Source of the DNA: VRUE01 sp963702955
Lineage (GTDB): Bacteria > Actinomycetota > Thermoleophilia > Solirubrobacterales > 70-9
Assembly (NCBI GenBank): GCA_963702955.1
Contig: OY969774.1
Span: forward strand, 620,001 to 684,000
Direction of reading: 5' to 3'
DNA length: 64,000 nt
How positions within the stretch are numbered: position 1 is the first letter of the stretch; the number at the start of each line of letters is the position of its first letter. Below the pieces are notes generated by a model. The model was not told the origin of the DNA. It saw only the letters and a list, made by a program, of their open reading frames with translations, and made no database searches. Below, piece by piece: positions 41,574-50,149 of this stretch. The position numbers and the translations under genes are program-made.

Positions 41574-41579
41574 GGAGGC

Positions 41580-42470
41580 TCAGTAGACCAGCTGGACGGC
41601 GAGGTAGTAGCCGACGACGATCGTGAAGAAAACGGCGTCGAGGCGGTCGAGCATGCCCCCGTGGGGGCCGAACAGCTTGCCGCTGTCCTTGGCGCCGAGG
41701 TCGCGCTTGACCATCGAGGCGAAGAGGTCGCCGATCGGCGCGATCGCCGCCACCGCGGCGCCGATGATCAGCGCGTCTGTCCCGCTCAGCCAGTTCTGGT
41801 AGAGGCCGGCGAACCAGAAGGCCATCGTGCCGATGACGAAGCCGCCGATCAGCCCCTCCAGCGTCTTGTTCGGCGAGAGGCCGGGGGCGATCTTGTGGGC
41901 GCCGAACATCCGCCCGGTGGCGTAGGCGCCGGTGTCGGTGGCGAAGGTGCCGACGAGGACGTTGACCAGCAGCGCCGCCCCGTGGCTCGGCAGGTCGCGC
42001 AGCAGGACCGCGTGGACCAGCGGCAGCCCGATCCAGACGGCGCCGAGCACCGTGATCCCCATCGAGACGACGATCCCGTCGCGCGCCTGGCGCCTGGCGC
42101 CGAAGACGAACAGCAGCGCGAACGAAGCGGTCCCGACCAGCAGCACGTTGAAGGCGGTGCCGAAGTGCGCCGCCAGGATCATCGCCGTGACGCCGACGTA
42201 GGCGGCGAGCTGGATCGGTCGCAGCGGCGCGGTCATCAGGAAGTACTCGCGCAGGCAGAGCAGCCCGATCGCGATCATCGCCAGGGCGAAGACGACGCCG
42301 CCGGCGACGGCGATCGCGATCGCGAAGAGGATCCAGGGCAGCGCGAAGAGGATCCGCCGCGCGGTCTCGCCGTGCGCCGCCCCCCCGCGCCGCCGCCGCG
42401 GCTCCCGGCTCGGCGGCTCGGGCGCCGGCTCCTCGGCGAACATCTCCTCGTCGAACAGGTCCTGAACCAT
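41580..42470 (-). CDS. cdsA: Phosphatidate cytidylyltransferase
   Basis: A 296-residue membrane enzyme that makes CDP-diacylglycerol from phosphatidate and CTP, the entry point to phospholipids and the substrate source for pgsA in the same cluster. About 45 hydrophilic residues are followed by seven or eight helices. The CdsA signature near the C terminus is clear: SMVKRDLGAKDSGKLFGPHG then GMLDRLD. SPNKTLEGLIGG is also typical. ATG 42470 directly abuts the uppS stop. Confidence 0.95.
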   Translation of the reverse strand: MVQDLFDEEMFAEEPAPEPPSREPRRRRGGAAHGETARRILFALPWILFAIAIAVAGGVVFALAMIAIGLLCLREYFLMTAPLRPIQLAAYVGVTAMILAAHFGTAFNVLLVGTASFALLFVFGARRQARDGIVVSMGITVLGAVWIGLPLVHAVLLRDLPSHGAALLVNVLVGTFATDTGAYATGRMFGAHKIAPGLSPNKTLEGLIGGFVIGTMAFWFAGLYQNWLSGTDALIIGAAVAAIAPIGDLFASMVKRDLGAKDSGKLFGPHGGMLDRLDAVFFTIVVGYYLAVQLVY

Positions 42471-43142
42471 CTAGGACCTCCGCCCGAAGCGCCGCTGCCG
42501 CGCCTCGAACTCGGCCAGCGAGGCCTCGAACGCCTCGCGGCCGAAGTCGGGCCAGAGCTCGTCGCGGAAGACCAGCTCCGAGTAGGCGCACTGCCACAGC
42601 AGGTAGTTGGAGGTCCGCTGCTCGCCGCTGGTTCGTATGAGGAGATCGGGGTCGTGCATCTCGGGTGCGTAGAGGTGGCGTCGGAACTCCTCCTCGGAGT
42701 CCCCCTCGAATGTTCGCGCCGCGTCGACGATCTCCGCCCGGCCGCCGTAGTTGAAGGCGACGAAGAGCGAGATCCGCTCGTTGCCGGCGGTCGTCGCCTC
42801 GGCCCACTCCATCCGCTCGATCAGCTCCGGCGCCACGCCCTGCCGCCGCCCGAGGAAGCGCATCCGCACCCCTTCGGCGTCGAGCTCCGGCGTTTCGGCG
42901 TCGATCCGCTCGCCGAACATCCGCATCAGGCCCTCGACCTCCTCCGTCGGGCGGGACCAGTTCTCGGTCGAGAAGGAGAACACGGTCAGCTCCTCGACCC
43001 CCAGCTCGACCGCGTCGCGCAGCCGTTCCTTGACGACGTCGGCACCGGCCCGGTGCCCCTCGACGACCGGCAGGCCGCGCTGCTGCGCCCAGCGGCCGTT
43101 GCCGTCGGTGATGATCGCGACGTACCGCGCGGAGGCCCTCAC
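42471..43142 (-). CDS. uppS: Undecaprenyl diphosphate synthase (cis-prenyltransferase)
   Basis: A 223-residue cis-prenyltransferase that builds the lipid carrier for cell-wall precursors. The diphosphate-binding Asp13 lies in IITDGNGRWAQQRG (10-23), followed by GHRAGAD. FSTENWSRP and RTSGEQRTSNYLLWQCAYSE are conserved. It is somewhat shorter than the usual 240-250 residues, mainly at the N terminus. GTG 43142 overlaps the frr stop (GTGA). The residue before DGNGRW is Thr where Met is common. Confidence 0.94.
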   Translation of the reverse strand: MRASARYVAIITDGNGRWAQQRGLPVVEGHRAGADVVKERLRDAVELGVEELTVFSFSTENWSRPTEEVEGLMRMFGERIDAETPELDAEGVRMRFLGRRQGVAPELIERMEWAEATTAGNERISLFVAFNYGGRAEIVDAARTFEGDSEEEFRRHLYAPEMHDPDLLIRTSGEQRTSNYLLWQCAYSELVFRDELWPDFGREAFEASLAEFEARQRRFGRRS

Positions 43143-43702
43143 ACCTCGAGGATCTCCTCTTCCTTTCCCTTCAGCAGAGCGTCGATCTCGGCGGTCGCCG
43201 CGTCGGTCTGCTTCTGCAGCTCGGACTCGGCGCGGCGCTCGTCGTCCTCCCCCGCTTCGCCCTCTTTCTTCAGCTCGCGCAGGTCGCTCATCGTGTCGCG
43301 GCGGATGTTGCGGATCGCGACCCGGCCCTCCTCGGCGACCCCGTGGACGACCTTGACCATCTCGCGGCGGCGCTCCTCGGTCAGCTCGGGGATCTGCAGG
43401 CGGACGACGTTGCCGTCGTTGTTCGGCGTCAGGCCGACGTCGGACTCCTGGATCGCTTTCTCGATCGCCCCGATCGAGCCCTTGTCGAAGGGCGTCACGG
43501 TCAGCAGGCGGGCGTCGGAGGTGGCCACGTTGGCAAGCTGTTTGAGCGGCGTCGGGGTGCCGTAGTAGTCGACCGCGATCCGGTCCAGCAGGTGCGGCGA
43601 GGCACGGCCGGTGCGCACCGTCGCCAGCTCTCCACGGCTCGACTCCACCGATTTGCGCATCCGCTCCTCGGCGTCCTTGAGCAGCTCGTCGATCAGCTCC
43701 AC
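43139..43702 (-). CDS. frr: Ribosome recycling factor
   Basis: A 187-residue factor that, with EF-G, splits ribosomes after termination. The three-helix bundle and hinge motifs are seen as VRTGRASPHLLDRI, YYGTPTPLKQLANV and IRNIRRDTMSDL. GTG 43702 (MELIDELLKDAEERM) is preceded by GAGAGGA as a ribosome binding site. It overlaps uppS by 4 bp and follows pyrH by 16 bp, the standard bacterial order. Confidence 0.96.
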   Translation of the reverse strand: MELIDELLKDAEERMRKSVESSRGELATVRTGRASPHLLDRIAVDYYGTPTPLKQLANVATSDARLLTVTPFDKGSIGAIEKAIQESDVGLTPNNDGNVVRLQIPELTEERRREMVKVVHGVAEEGRVAIRNIRRDTMSDLRELKKEGEAGEDDERRAESELQKQTDAATAEIDALLKGKEEEILEV

Positions 43703-43718
43703 TGCGTCCTCTCTCCGG

Positions 43719-44459
43719 TCAGCCTGCGGACGCGCTGGAGACCAGCGTGCCCACCTTCTCGCCGCAGACGATCCTATCTATGTTGCCCTCGTCCCCCATG
43801 TTGAAGACGTAGATCGGCAGGTCGTTGTCCATGCAGAGCGAGAGCGCGGTCGAGTCCATCACCTTGAGCCCGCGCTCGATCGCCTGACGGTGGGAGATCG
43901 CGGCGATGAACTTCGCCTCGGGGTTGACCGCCGGGTCGGAGTCGAAGACGCCCTCGACGCCGTTCTTCGCCATCAGGATCGCTTCGGCGTGGATCTCCAG
44001 GGCGCGCAGCGCCGCCGCCGTGTCGGTGGTGAAGAACGGGTTGCCGGTGCCGGCGGCGAAGATCACGACGCGGCCCTTCTCGAGGTGGCGCATCGCGCGG
44101 CGGCGGATGTAGGGCTCGGCGACCTCCTTGACGTCGATCGCCGACATCACCCGCGTGTGCTCGCCGATGTTCTCCAGCGCGTCCTGCAGGGTGAGCGCGT
44201 TGAGCACGGTCGCCAGCATCCCCATGTAGTCGCCGGTGGCGCGGTCCATCCCCGCCGCCGCCCCGGCCAGGCCGCGGTAGATGTTGCCGGCGCCGACGAC
44301 GATCGCCACCTCGACCTCGCGGGCGCGCACCGCCGCCACCTGCTGGGCGATCCGCTGCACCTCGCCGGCGTCGGTGCCGTGCTCGCGCTCCCCCATCAGC
44401 GCCTCGCCGGAGAGCTTCAGCAGGATGCGGCTGAATTTCGGCTCTGAGGCCAGTCTCAG
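43719..44459 (-). CDS. pyrH: Uridylate kinase, with apparent CTG start
   Basis: About 246 residues of hexameric UMP kinase. The N-terminal strand RILLKLSGEALMG is intact, followed by VVGAGNIYRG, AAGTGNPFFTTDTAAALRA and KNGVEGVFDSDP. No ATG, GTG or TTG precedes this strand in frame without running into tsf. The first downstream ATG (MGEREHG) would delete the catalytic KLSGE. The likely start is CTG at 44459 or 44453, overlapping the tsf stop by up to 4 bp, unless a base is wrong in the sequence. Confidence 0.9.
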   Translation of the reverse strand: MRLASEPKFSRILLKLSGEALMGEREHGTDAGEVQRIAQQVAAVRAREVEVAIVVGAGNIYRGLAGAAAGMDRATGDYMGMLATVLNALTLQDALENIGEHTRVMSAIDVKEVAEPYIRRRAMRHLEKGRVVIFAAGTGNPFFTTDTAAALRALEIHAEAILMAKNGVEGVFDSDPAVNPEAKFIAAISHRQAIERGLKVMDSTALSLCMDNDLPIYVFNMGDEGNIDRIVCGEKVGTLVSSASAG

Positions 44460-45058
44460 TCCCCGACGCGGAAGTAGGCGAAACGGGCGACGCGGATGTT
44501 CTCGCCGGTCTTCGCCGCCAGCCCCTGGCGCAGCTCCTCGATCGTCTTCGAGTCGTGCTTCTCGGCGTTGACGTGCGACTGGTCGAGCAGCGCCACTTCC
44601 TTCGCCCACTTGGCGAGCTGCCCCGCGACGATCTTCTCGACCACGTCGTCGGGTTTGCCGTCCTCGCGCGCCTTCTCTTCGAAGACCCGCTTCTCGGCCT
44701 CGCGCTCCTCAGCCGGGATCTCCTCGGCGGTGACGAACTTCGGCGCCGTCGCGGCGACGTGCAGGGCGACCTCGTAGGCGAACGCCTTGAAGTCCTCGTT
44801 GCGGGCGACGAAGTCGGTCTCGCACTGGACTTCGACCATCGCCCCGACCCTGTCGTTGGCGTGCACATAGGAGGCGACGACCCCCTCGCTGGTCCCCCGC
44901 CCTTCCCGCTTCGCGGCCGAGGCCTGTCCCTTCACCCGCAAGATCTCGATTGCCCGATCCACATCCCCCTCGGACTCCGAGAGCGCGGCTTTGCAATCCA
45001 TCATCGCCGCCCCGGTCCGATCCCGCAGCGCCTTCACATCGGCAGCAGTGACGCTCAT
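44456..45058 (-). CDS. tsf: Translation elongation factor Ts
   Basis: A 200-residue EF-Ts, the guanine nucleotide exchange factor of EF-Tu. The UBA-like N-terminal domain has the signature LRDRTGAAMMDCKAALSES, and the core has VQCETDFVARNEDF. It is the short form, similar to other actinobacterial and thermophile proteins that lack part of the second core subdomain. ATG 45058 overlaps the rpsB stop (ATGA), giving tight coupling to S2. Confidence 0.96.
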   Translation of the reverse strand: MSVTAADVKALRDRTGAAMMDCKAALSESEGDVDRAIEILRVKGQASAAKREGRGTSEGVVASYVHANDRVGAMVEVQCETDFVARNEDFKAFAYEVALHVAATAPKFVTAEEIPAEEREAEKRVFEEKAREDGKPDDVVEKIVAGQLAKWAKEVALLDQSHVNAEKHDSKTIEELRQGLAAKTGENIRVARFAYFRVGD

Positions 45059-45975
45059 TTGCCGGCCTCCTCAGGAGTCTCGGTTTTTGGCGCTTCCTCT
45101 GCGGGACCCGCAGCCGGGGCCGCTTGAGCCTGAGCTTTTTGAGCTGCCGCCTGCTGCGCCTCCGCCGCTTTTTTCGCCGCCTCCTCCGCCTCGACCCGAG
45201 CTTTCTCTTCCTCCTCGCGCTTCTTCCGCTCTTCGTCCTCCTTTTTGCGCCGTTCCATCTCCTCGGCGAGGCGACGCTCCTCCTGCACCCGCCAGGAGCC
45301 GGCGCCCTCCTCGATCGCGGCGCCGATCGTGCCGATCACCAGCTGGCAGGAGCGGATCGCGTCGTCGTTGCCGGGGATCACGTAATCGATCTGCGTCGGG
45401 TCGCAGTTGGTGTTGACCAGGCCGATGATCGGGATCCGCAGCCGGGCCGCCTCGCGCACCGCGATCTCCTCGGTTTTCAGGTCGGTGACGAAGACCGCGT
45501 CGGGCAGCCGGTCCATGTCGCGGACGCCGCCGAGGTTGAACTCGAGCTTCGCCAGTTCGGCCTGCATCCCCATCCGCTCCTTGGTCGGCAGCAGCTCGAG
45601 TTTGCCCTCCTCCTGCCAGGCGGTCAGCTCGTGCAGGCGGGAGATGCGGGCGGAGATCGTGTTGAAGTTGGTCAGCAGCCCGCCCAGCCAGCGCTGGCTG
45701 ACGTAGGGCATCTTGCAGCGCTCGGCCCATTCCTGGACCGGGCCGCGCGCCTGCTTCTTGGTGCCGACGAACAGCACCGTGCCGCCGCCGCTGGACAGCT
45801 CGCCGGCAAAACGGCGGGCGTTCTCCAGCAGCGCCTCGGTCTGGATCAGGTCGATGATGTGGATCCCGTCCAGCTCGCCGAAGATGTAGCGGCGCATGTT
45901 CGGGTTCCAGCGTCGGGTTTGGTGGCCGAAGTGAACTCCGGCCTCCAGCAGCTCTTTGAGGCCCGCCTCTGGCAT
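45055..45975 (-). CDS. rpsB: 30S ribosomal protein S2
   Basis: A 306-residue S2. Conserved parts are LLEAGVHFGHQTRRWNPNM, LFVGTKKQARGPV, YVSQRWLGGLLTNF and LPDAVFVTDL. The last 70 residues are a Glu/Lys/Ala-rich extension not found in E. coli S2. ATG 45975 is chosen over a TTG three codons upstream, because AAGGAG at 45987-45992 lies 11 nt from the ATG but only 2 nt from the TTG. It heads the rpsB-tsf-pyrH-frr cluster. Confidence 0.96.
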   Translation of the reverse strand: MPEAGLKELLEAGVHFGHQTRRWNPNMRRYIFGELDGIHIIDLIQTEALLENARRFAGELSSGGGTVLFVGTKKQARGPVQEWAERCKMPYVSQRWLGGLLTNFNTISARISRLHELTAWQEEGKLELLPTKERMGMQAELAKLEFNLGGVRDMDRLPDAVFVTDLKTEEIAVREAARLRIPIIGLVNTNCDPTQIDYVIPGNDDAIRSCQLVIGTIGAAIEEGAGSWRVQEERRLAEEMERRKKEDEERKKREEEEKARVEAEEAAKKAAEAQQAAAQKAQAQAAPAAGPAEEAPKTETPEEAGK

Positions 45976-46112
45976 TGTCAGCAAATCTCCTTGGTCTAGC
46001 GGTGAGGTCCCGCCGGCCTTGCCGGGGACCGGGCCGGGACGGCCGGGTCAGGATCCGGTGCGGATCGACGGGGGTAGGTTTGAACCGAGCGATTGTAGTG
46101 CGGAAGCGGCTT
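45976..46112 (-). promoter_or_regulatory. rpsB leader: ribosome binding site, hairpin and possible -10
   Basis: A 137-bp gap upstream of rpsB. It holds AAGGAG (45992-45987), a hairpin formed by GTCCCGCCGGC and GCCGGGGAC (46007-46029, with a 2-nt bulge), and a TACAAT -10-like hexamer (46097-46092) next to the rluD stop. No good -35 is seen. Ribosomal protein S2 often controls its own mRNA through the leader, so the hairpin could be regulatory. Confidence 0.45.
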
Positions 46113-46790
46113 TCAGGCGCCCCGGGCGGCCTCGAGCGCCGCCGCCAGGTCGGCGGGCAGCTCCGAGTCGAAGCTCAGCGCCTCGCCGGTGGCCGGGTGC
46201 TCGAAGGAGAGCCGATGGGCGTGCAGGAACTGGCGCGAGAGGCCGTAGCGCTCCTCCCCGCCGTAGGTCGAGTCCCCCACCAGCGGGTGGCCGATCGCCG
46301 CGAAGTGGGCGCGGATCTGGTGGGTGCGACCGGTCTCCAGCCGCGCCTCCAGGTAGGTGTCCACGGCGAGCAGCTCTAGCACCGAGAAGTGGGTGCGGGC
46401 CTGCCTCGAGGCGGCCCCCGAGACGGCCATCCGGTGGCGCTGCCGCGCCGCGCGGCCGATCGGAGCGTCGATCGTGCCGGTGCGGGAGGCGAGCCGCCCC
46501 TGGGCGAGCGCCAGGTAGGCGCGCTCCACCTCGCGCCGCCGCACCGCCTCCTGCAGGGCGGCGTGGGTGGCGTCGTCGCGGGCGACGACGAGCAGCCCGC
46601 TCGTCTCCTTGTCGAGCCGGTGGACGATCCCGGGGCGCTCCGGGTCGGCCCCGCCGCCGAGGATCTCGGCCAGCTCGTCGACCAGGGTCGGCCCACGGTG
46701 CGAGGGGGCCGGGTGGACGACCAGCCCGGCCGGCTTGTCGACCACCGCCAGCCACTCGTCGAGGTGGACGACGCGCAGCTCGGGACTCAT
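46113..46790 (-). CDS. rluD: RluA/RluD-family rRNA pseudouridine synthase
   Basis: A 225-residue pseudouridine synthase. The catalytic Asp60 is in IVHRLDKETSGLLVVA. ETGRTHQIRAHFAAIGHPLVGD is the second hallmark (RTHQIRAHFA plus GHPLVGD). The N-terminal S4 RNA-binding domain of E. coli RluD is missing, since ATG 46790 starts directly at the catalytic domain. A longer frame upstream would contain lspA sequence. It overlaps lspA by 4 bp, the common lspA-rluD order. Confidence 0.9.
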   Translation of the reverse strand: MSPELRVVHLDEWLAVVDKPAGLVVHPAPSHRGPTLVDELAEILGGGADPERPGIVHRLDKETSGLLVVARDDATHAALQEAVRRREVERAYLALAQGRLASRTGTIDAPIGRAARQRHRMAVSGAASRQARTHFSVLELLAVDTYLEARLETGRTHQIRAHFAAIGHPLVGDSTYGGEERYGLSRQFLHAHRLSFEHPATGEALSFDSELPADLAAALEAARGA

Positions 46791-47242
46791 CCCTCCTCCC
46801 GCAGGTAGCTCAGCGCCAGGATCGCGACGCCGACCGTGATCGCCACGTCGGCGAGGTTGAACGGGGGCCAGGAGCCGATCGCGACGTAGTCGGTCACCGC
46901 GTCGGCGCGGATGCGGTCGGCGAGGTTGCCGAGCGCGCCGCCGGCGAGCAGCCCGACCGCGACCCACATCCAGGGCCGGGTCGGGTTGCGGGCGAAGAGC
47001 ACGCCGACGAAGATCAGCGCCGCCGCGGTCAGCGCGACCAGCGCCGCGCCGCCGCCGCTGGCCAGGCCGAAAGCGACCCCTTGGTTGTGGGCGAGCGTCA
47101 GCCCGAGCGGGCCCAGCAGGTCAACGTGCTGGGCGGGGACGAGATGGTCCTCGACCACCGCCTTCGCCACCTGGTCGAGGACGAGGACGGCGACGCAGAG
47201 CGCGCCGGCCCGGCGCCAGGCGCGGGCGCCGGCGGCGCTCAC
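46787..47242 (-). CDS. lspA: Lipoprotein signal peptidase (signal peptidase II)
   Basis: A 151-residue membrane aspartic protease that removes signal peptides from prolipoproteins. Four helices are predicted. The catalytic pair is D118 (in ADAVTDYV) and D132 (in PFNLADVAI). HNQGVAFGL and GGALGNLADRI are conserved. GTG 47242 overlaps the yggT stop (GTGA), and its stop overlaps the rluD start. A likely client, the RlpA-like lipoprotein, is encoded at 24108-24752. Confidence 0.95.
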   Translation of the reverse strand: MSAAGARAWRRAGALCVAVLVLDQVAKAVVEDHLVPAQHVDLLGPLGLTLAHNQGVAFGLASGGGAALVALTAAALIFVGVLFARNPTRPWMWVAVGLLAGGALGNLADRIRADAVTDYVAIGSWPPFNLADVAITVGVAILALSYLREEG

Positions 47243-47544
47243 CCGGCGATCAGCGCGACGACGATTCCGCGCAGCACGAAGAGCACGACGATCCCGATCA
47301 TCGGACTGAGGTCGAGCGCGAAGCCGCCGCCGCCGCCGAGCGGCGGGATCACCCGCCGGAAGAGGTTGAGGTACGGGTTGGTCGTCTCGGTGACGAAGTC
47401 GAGGACGACGCGCAGCCAGCGGTAGTAGGGCATCCGCGGGATCCAGGAGATGAGGATGTTGAGGAAGATCAGGACGATGTAGACGAGGAACAGGGCTTCG
47501 ACGTAATCGGCGACGTCGCTTCTCGTCAGGGCGAGCGGGATCAC
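47239..47544 (-). CDS. YggT-family membrane protein
   Basis: A 101-residue protein with two hydrophobic helical regions and the family motif NILISWIPRMPYYRW followed by TNPYLNLFRRVIPPLGG. YggT proteins lie beside sepF and proC in many bacteria and are linked to division or osmotic tolerance without a settled mechanism. GTG 47544 overlaps the proC stop, and its stop overlaps the lspA start. Confidence 0.9.
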   Translation of the reverse strand: MIPLALTRSDVADYVEALFLVYIVLIFLNILISWIPRMPYYRWLRVVLDFVTETTNPYLNLFRRVIPPLGGGGGFALDLSPMIGIVVLFVLRGIVVALIAG

Positions 47545-48281
47545 CCGCGCATCCTCTCCAACGAGGCCCTGACGGCCGCTTCGAACGCGGCCCGGCCGCC
47601 CTCCCGGTCGAGCGCTTCCAGCCCCGCCTCGGTGCTGCCGCCGGGCGAGGCGACGGCCTTGCGGACGTCGGCGGGATGCCGCCGGCGAAGCAGCTCGGCG
47701 GTTCCGGCGGTCGTCTCGACGACGAGCTCACGGGCGAGCTCGGGGTCCAGACCAGCCTCGGCGCCGGCATCGGCAAGCGCTTCCACCGCGAGAGCGAGGT
47801 ATGCAGGAGCGCAACCCATCACCGCGGTCGCCGCGTCGAATTCGGAGTCCGGCAGATCGACCAGATGGCCCAGCGTCTCCAGCATCCCCCGAACCTCCGC
47901 GCTCAAGCTCCCGGCGACACAGAGAACGCCCTGCCGCACCTCGACTGCCACGTTGGGCATCACCCGGGCCACCTCCGCCCCGGGAAACGCCGCTTCGACG
48001 CTCGCCAGAGAGGTGGCGCCCAGCAGCGAGACGATCGCCTGGGCGCCGTCCAGCTCGGCGCCGATCTCGGGCAGCTTCGCCGGCTTCACAGCAAGCACAA
48101 CCAAATCGGCCCGCTCCCCCAGCTCCCGATTCGACTCGACGGCCTCGCCGCGAACCGCCCCAGCAAGCTCCGAGGCCCTACCGGACCCGGAATCGGTGAA
48201 AAGCATCCCCTCGATCTCGCCGGCCCAGCCACGCGCCATGGCGGCGGCCATGCTTCCCGAGCCGACAAATCCGACGATCAT
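47541..48281 (-). CDS. proC: Pyrroline-5-carboxylate reductase
   Basis: A 246-residue enzyme for the last step of proline synthesis. The NAD(P)-binding motif is GFVGSGSMAAAMARGW, then VVLAVKP, and RVMPNVAVEVRQGV. The C-terminal dimer and active-site part has AVASPGGSTEAGL, with the usual TSPGGTT varied to ASPGGST. Its place between sepF and yggT matches many Gram-positive genomes. It lies 21 bp after sepF. Confidence 0.93.
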   Translation of the reverse strand: MIVGFVGSGSMAAAMARGWAGEIEGMLFTDSGSGRASELAGAVRGEAVESNRELGERADLVVLAVKPAKLPEIGAELDGAQAIVSLLGATSLASVEAAFPGAEVARVMPNVAVEVRQGVLCVAGSLSAEVRGMLETLGHLVDLPDSEFDAATAVMGCAPAYLALAVEALADAGAEAGLDPELARELVVETTAGTAELLRRRHPADVRKAVASPGGSTEAGLEALDREGGRAAFEAAVRASLERMRG

Positions 48282-48302
48282 CGCCGGGGAGACTAGTCGG
48301 GA

Positions 48303-48836
48303 TCAGGACTGGTTGAAGAAGCCTTTGTCGAGGAGACGGGCCTTCTCCTCGGCCGAGACCTCGACGTTGCGCGGCGTCAGCAGGAAGATCTTCTCGGCGA
48401 TCCGCTGCATCCCGCCGTCCATCGCGTAGGTGAGACCGGAGCAGAAGTCGATCATCCGCTTCGACAGCTCGTGGTCGGTCGTCTGCAGGTTGAGGATCAC
48501 CGGCACCGAGCGCTTGAACTGGTCGGCGACCTGCTGGGCGTCGTTGAAGTTGCGCGGGATGACGAGGTGGACTTTGACGTCGGAGTCGCCGCCGACCGGC
48601 CGCAGGGTGCGCGTCCGCGAGGCGGAGATCGGCTCGTCGTCGGCGAAGATGTCGTCGATCTCGTCGCGGCGGCCGCGGCGCGAGGTCGGCAGGCGCCGCA
48701 CCTGGCTCGACTCGCGGCGGGCTTCGATCTCCTCTTCGTCGGTGCCGAAATCTTCCTCGTATTCGGGGCCGTGCTCGTGCTCTTCGGCCAAGCCGAAATA
48801 AACCAACGCTCTGTGCCAGCTGTCGCGTAGTGCCAT
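48303..48836 (-). CDS. sepF: Cell division protein SepF
   Basis: A 177-residue SepF, a membrane-associated FtsZ anchor and partner. The N-terminal part is a short amphipathic segment and an acidic linker. The C-terminal globular core has VIPRNFNDAQQVADQFK, VILNLQTTDHELSKRMIDF and SGLTYAMDGGMQRIAEKIFL. Residues after the core (NVEVSAEEKARLL) are also typical. ftsZ itself is not in the window. The 55 bp upstream hold no clear -10. Confidence 0.95.
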   Translation of the reverse strand: MALRDSWHRALVYFGLAEEHEHGPEYEEDFGTDEEEIEARRESSQVRRLPTSRRGRRDEIDDIFADDEPISASRTRTLRPVGGDSDVKVHLVIPRNFNDAQQVADQFKRSVPVILNLQTTDHELSKRMIDFCSGLTYAMDGGMQRIAEKIFLLTPRNVEVSAEEKARLLDKGFFNQS

Positions 48837-48891
48837 GCGTGCCTGTTTCGGCTCTTTGCAGCCGATTCCTTTACGGATTATGGCTCAAACG

Positions 48892-49524
48892 TCACATGTA
48901 GAGGGCGGTGCCCAGGCGGACGATCGTCGCCCCCTCCTGCACCGCGACCGGCCAGTCCTGCGAGGTTCCCATCGAGAGCCGCTCCAGGCCGTGTTCCGAG
49001 GCCAGTTCGGCGAGGCGGGCGAAGTGCGGTCGCGAGTCCTCGGCGTCGGTGCTGAACGGCGGCATCGTCATCAGCCCGGTGGCCTTCACGGGGCAGCGCT
49101 CGAGGACGTCGGCGAGCTGCTCCGGCGCGTAGCCCGCCTTGCCCTCCTCGCCGGCGACGTTGACCTCGATCAGGACCTCGGTGTCGGCATCGCCGTGGCG
49201 GCCGAGCTGCTCCAGGGCCGAGTCGGTGGCGACCGAGTGGATCAGCCGGGAGATCGGCAGCAGCCGCTTCACCTTGCGGCTCTGCAGGTTGCCGATGAAG
49301 TCCCATTCGAAGGCATCCCCCCAGCGCGCGTGCTTGGCCTCGAAGTCCTGCTGGCGGTTCTCGCCGACCAAGGCAACGCCCGCCTCGGCGAGCGCTCCCA
49401 TCTCCTCCAGCGGCACGTACTTGGTCGCGGCGAGGATCTCCACCCCGTCGCCCACGCATTCGCGCACGGCCTCCAGGTTGGCGGCGATCTTCGCCGGCTC
49501 GAGGCCGTGGATCAACCCCGGCAC
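48892..49524 (-). CDS. YggS-family PLP homeostasis protein
   Basis: A 210-residue pyridoxal-phosphate-binding TIM-barrel protein (PLPBP). The PLP lysine is K35 in ILAATKYVPLE. FIGNLQSRKVK, EVNVAGEEGKAG and LSMGTSQDWPVAVQEGAT are conserved, the last binding the phosphate. It keeps PLP-dependent amino acid metabolism in balance without known enzymatic activity. GTG 49524 lies one base after the pgeF stop. The N terminus is about 10 residues shorter than typical. Confidence 0.92.
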   Translation of the reverse strand: MPGLIHGLEPAKIAANLEAVRECVGDGVEILAATKYVPLEEMGALAEAGVALVGENRQQDFEAKHARWGDAFEWDFIGNLQSRKVKRLLPISRLIHSVATDSALEQLGRHGDADTEVLIEVNVAGEEGKAGYAPEQLADVLERCPVKATGLMTMPPFSTDAEDSRPHFARLAELASEHGLERLSMGTSQDWPVAVQEGATIVRLGTALYM

Positions 49525-49525
49525 G

Positions 49526-50149
49526 TCACTGCTCCTCGATCCAGACGAGGCCTGCCTGGCGGCCGGTGCGGCCGGCGTCGCGGCGGTGGGAGAAGAAGCG
49601 GTCCCGCTCGCAGCTCGTGCAGAGGCCGGCGCTCTCGACCCGCTCGACCCCGGCCTCGTGCAGCAGCCGTCGCGCAACCTCCGCCAAGTCGAGCATCCGG
49701 CCTTCGGCGACTCCCTCGCCGAGCGGAGCGAAAGCCTCGAGCACCTCGTCGCCGACCTCGTAGCAGCAGGCGCCGATCCCGGGGCCGACGGCCGCGTCGG
49801 TTGCCTCGACCGCCGCCACCCCGCGGGCGACGATGCCGGCGGCGAGCCCGCGCCAGCCGCAGTGCAGCATCGCGACGCCGCCCGGCCCGGCGAGAGCAAC
49901 CGGCAGGCAGTCGGCGGCGAAGACGAAGGGCACCGGCCCCGGAGTCGAGGCCATGTGCCAATCGACTCCCTGGTCTGCGCTGTGGACCTGCCGGCTGCTG
50001 ACGATCCGCCCCGGGTCGATCCCGAGCGCCGCCGCGAGCGGGCGGACGTCTTCTTTCACCGAGCCGGCCGAGCGGGTCGAGAAGACTGCCCGCGCGCCGG
50101 GCAGTTCGGCCTCCAGCCATTCGACGCCGTCGGCCTCGCGCCACTCCAT
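49526..50149 (-). CDS. pgeF: Peptidoglycan editing factor PgeF (laccase-domain, YfiH)
   Basis: A 207-residue DUF152/YfiH protein, formerly called laccase-domain. The zinc ligands are in RQVHSAD (His), ADCLPVAL (Cys) and LHCGWRGLA (His). In E. coli PgeF removes wrongly incorporated serine from muropeptide precursors, and related proteins act on purine nucleosides. ATG 50149 shares its first base with the cca stop (TGATG). It sits in the usual place upstream of yggS and sepF. Confidence 0.92.
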   Translation of the reverse strand: MEWREADGVEWLEAELPGARAVFSTRSAGSVKEDVRPLAAALGIDPGRIVSSRQVHSADQGVDWHMASTPGPVPFVFAADCLPVALAGPGGVAMLHCGWRGLAAGIVARGVAAVEATDAAVGPGIGACCYEVGDEVLEAFAPLGEGVAEGRMLDLAEVARRLLHEAGVERVESAGLCTSCERDRFFSHRRDAGRTGRQAGLVWIEEQ

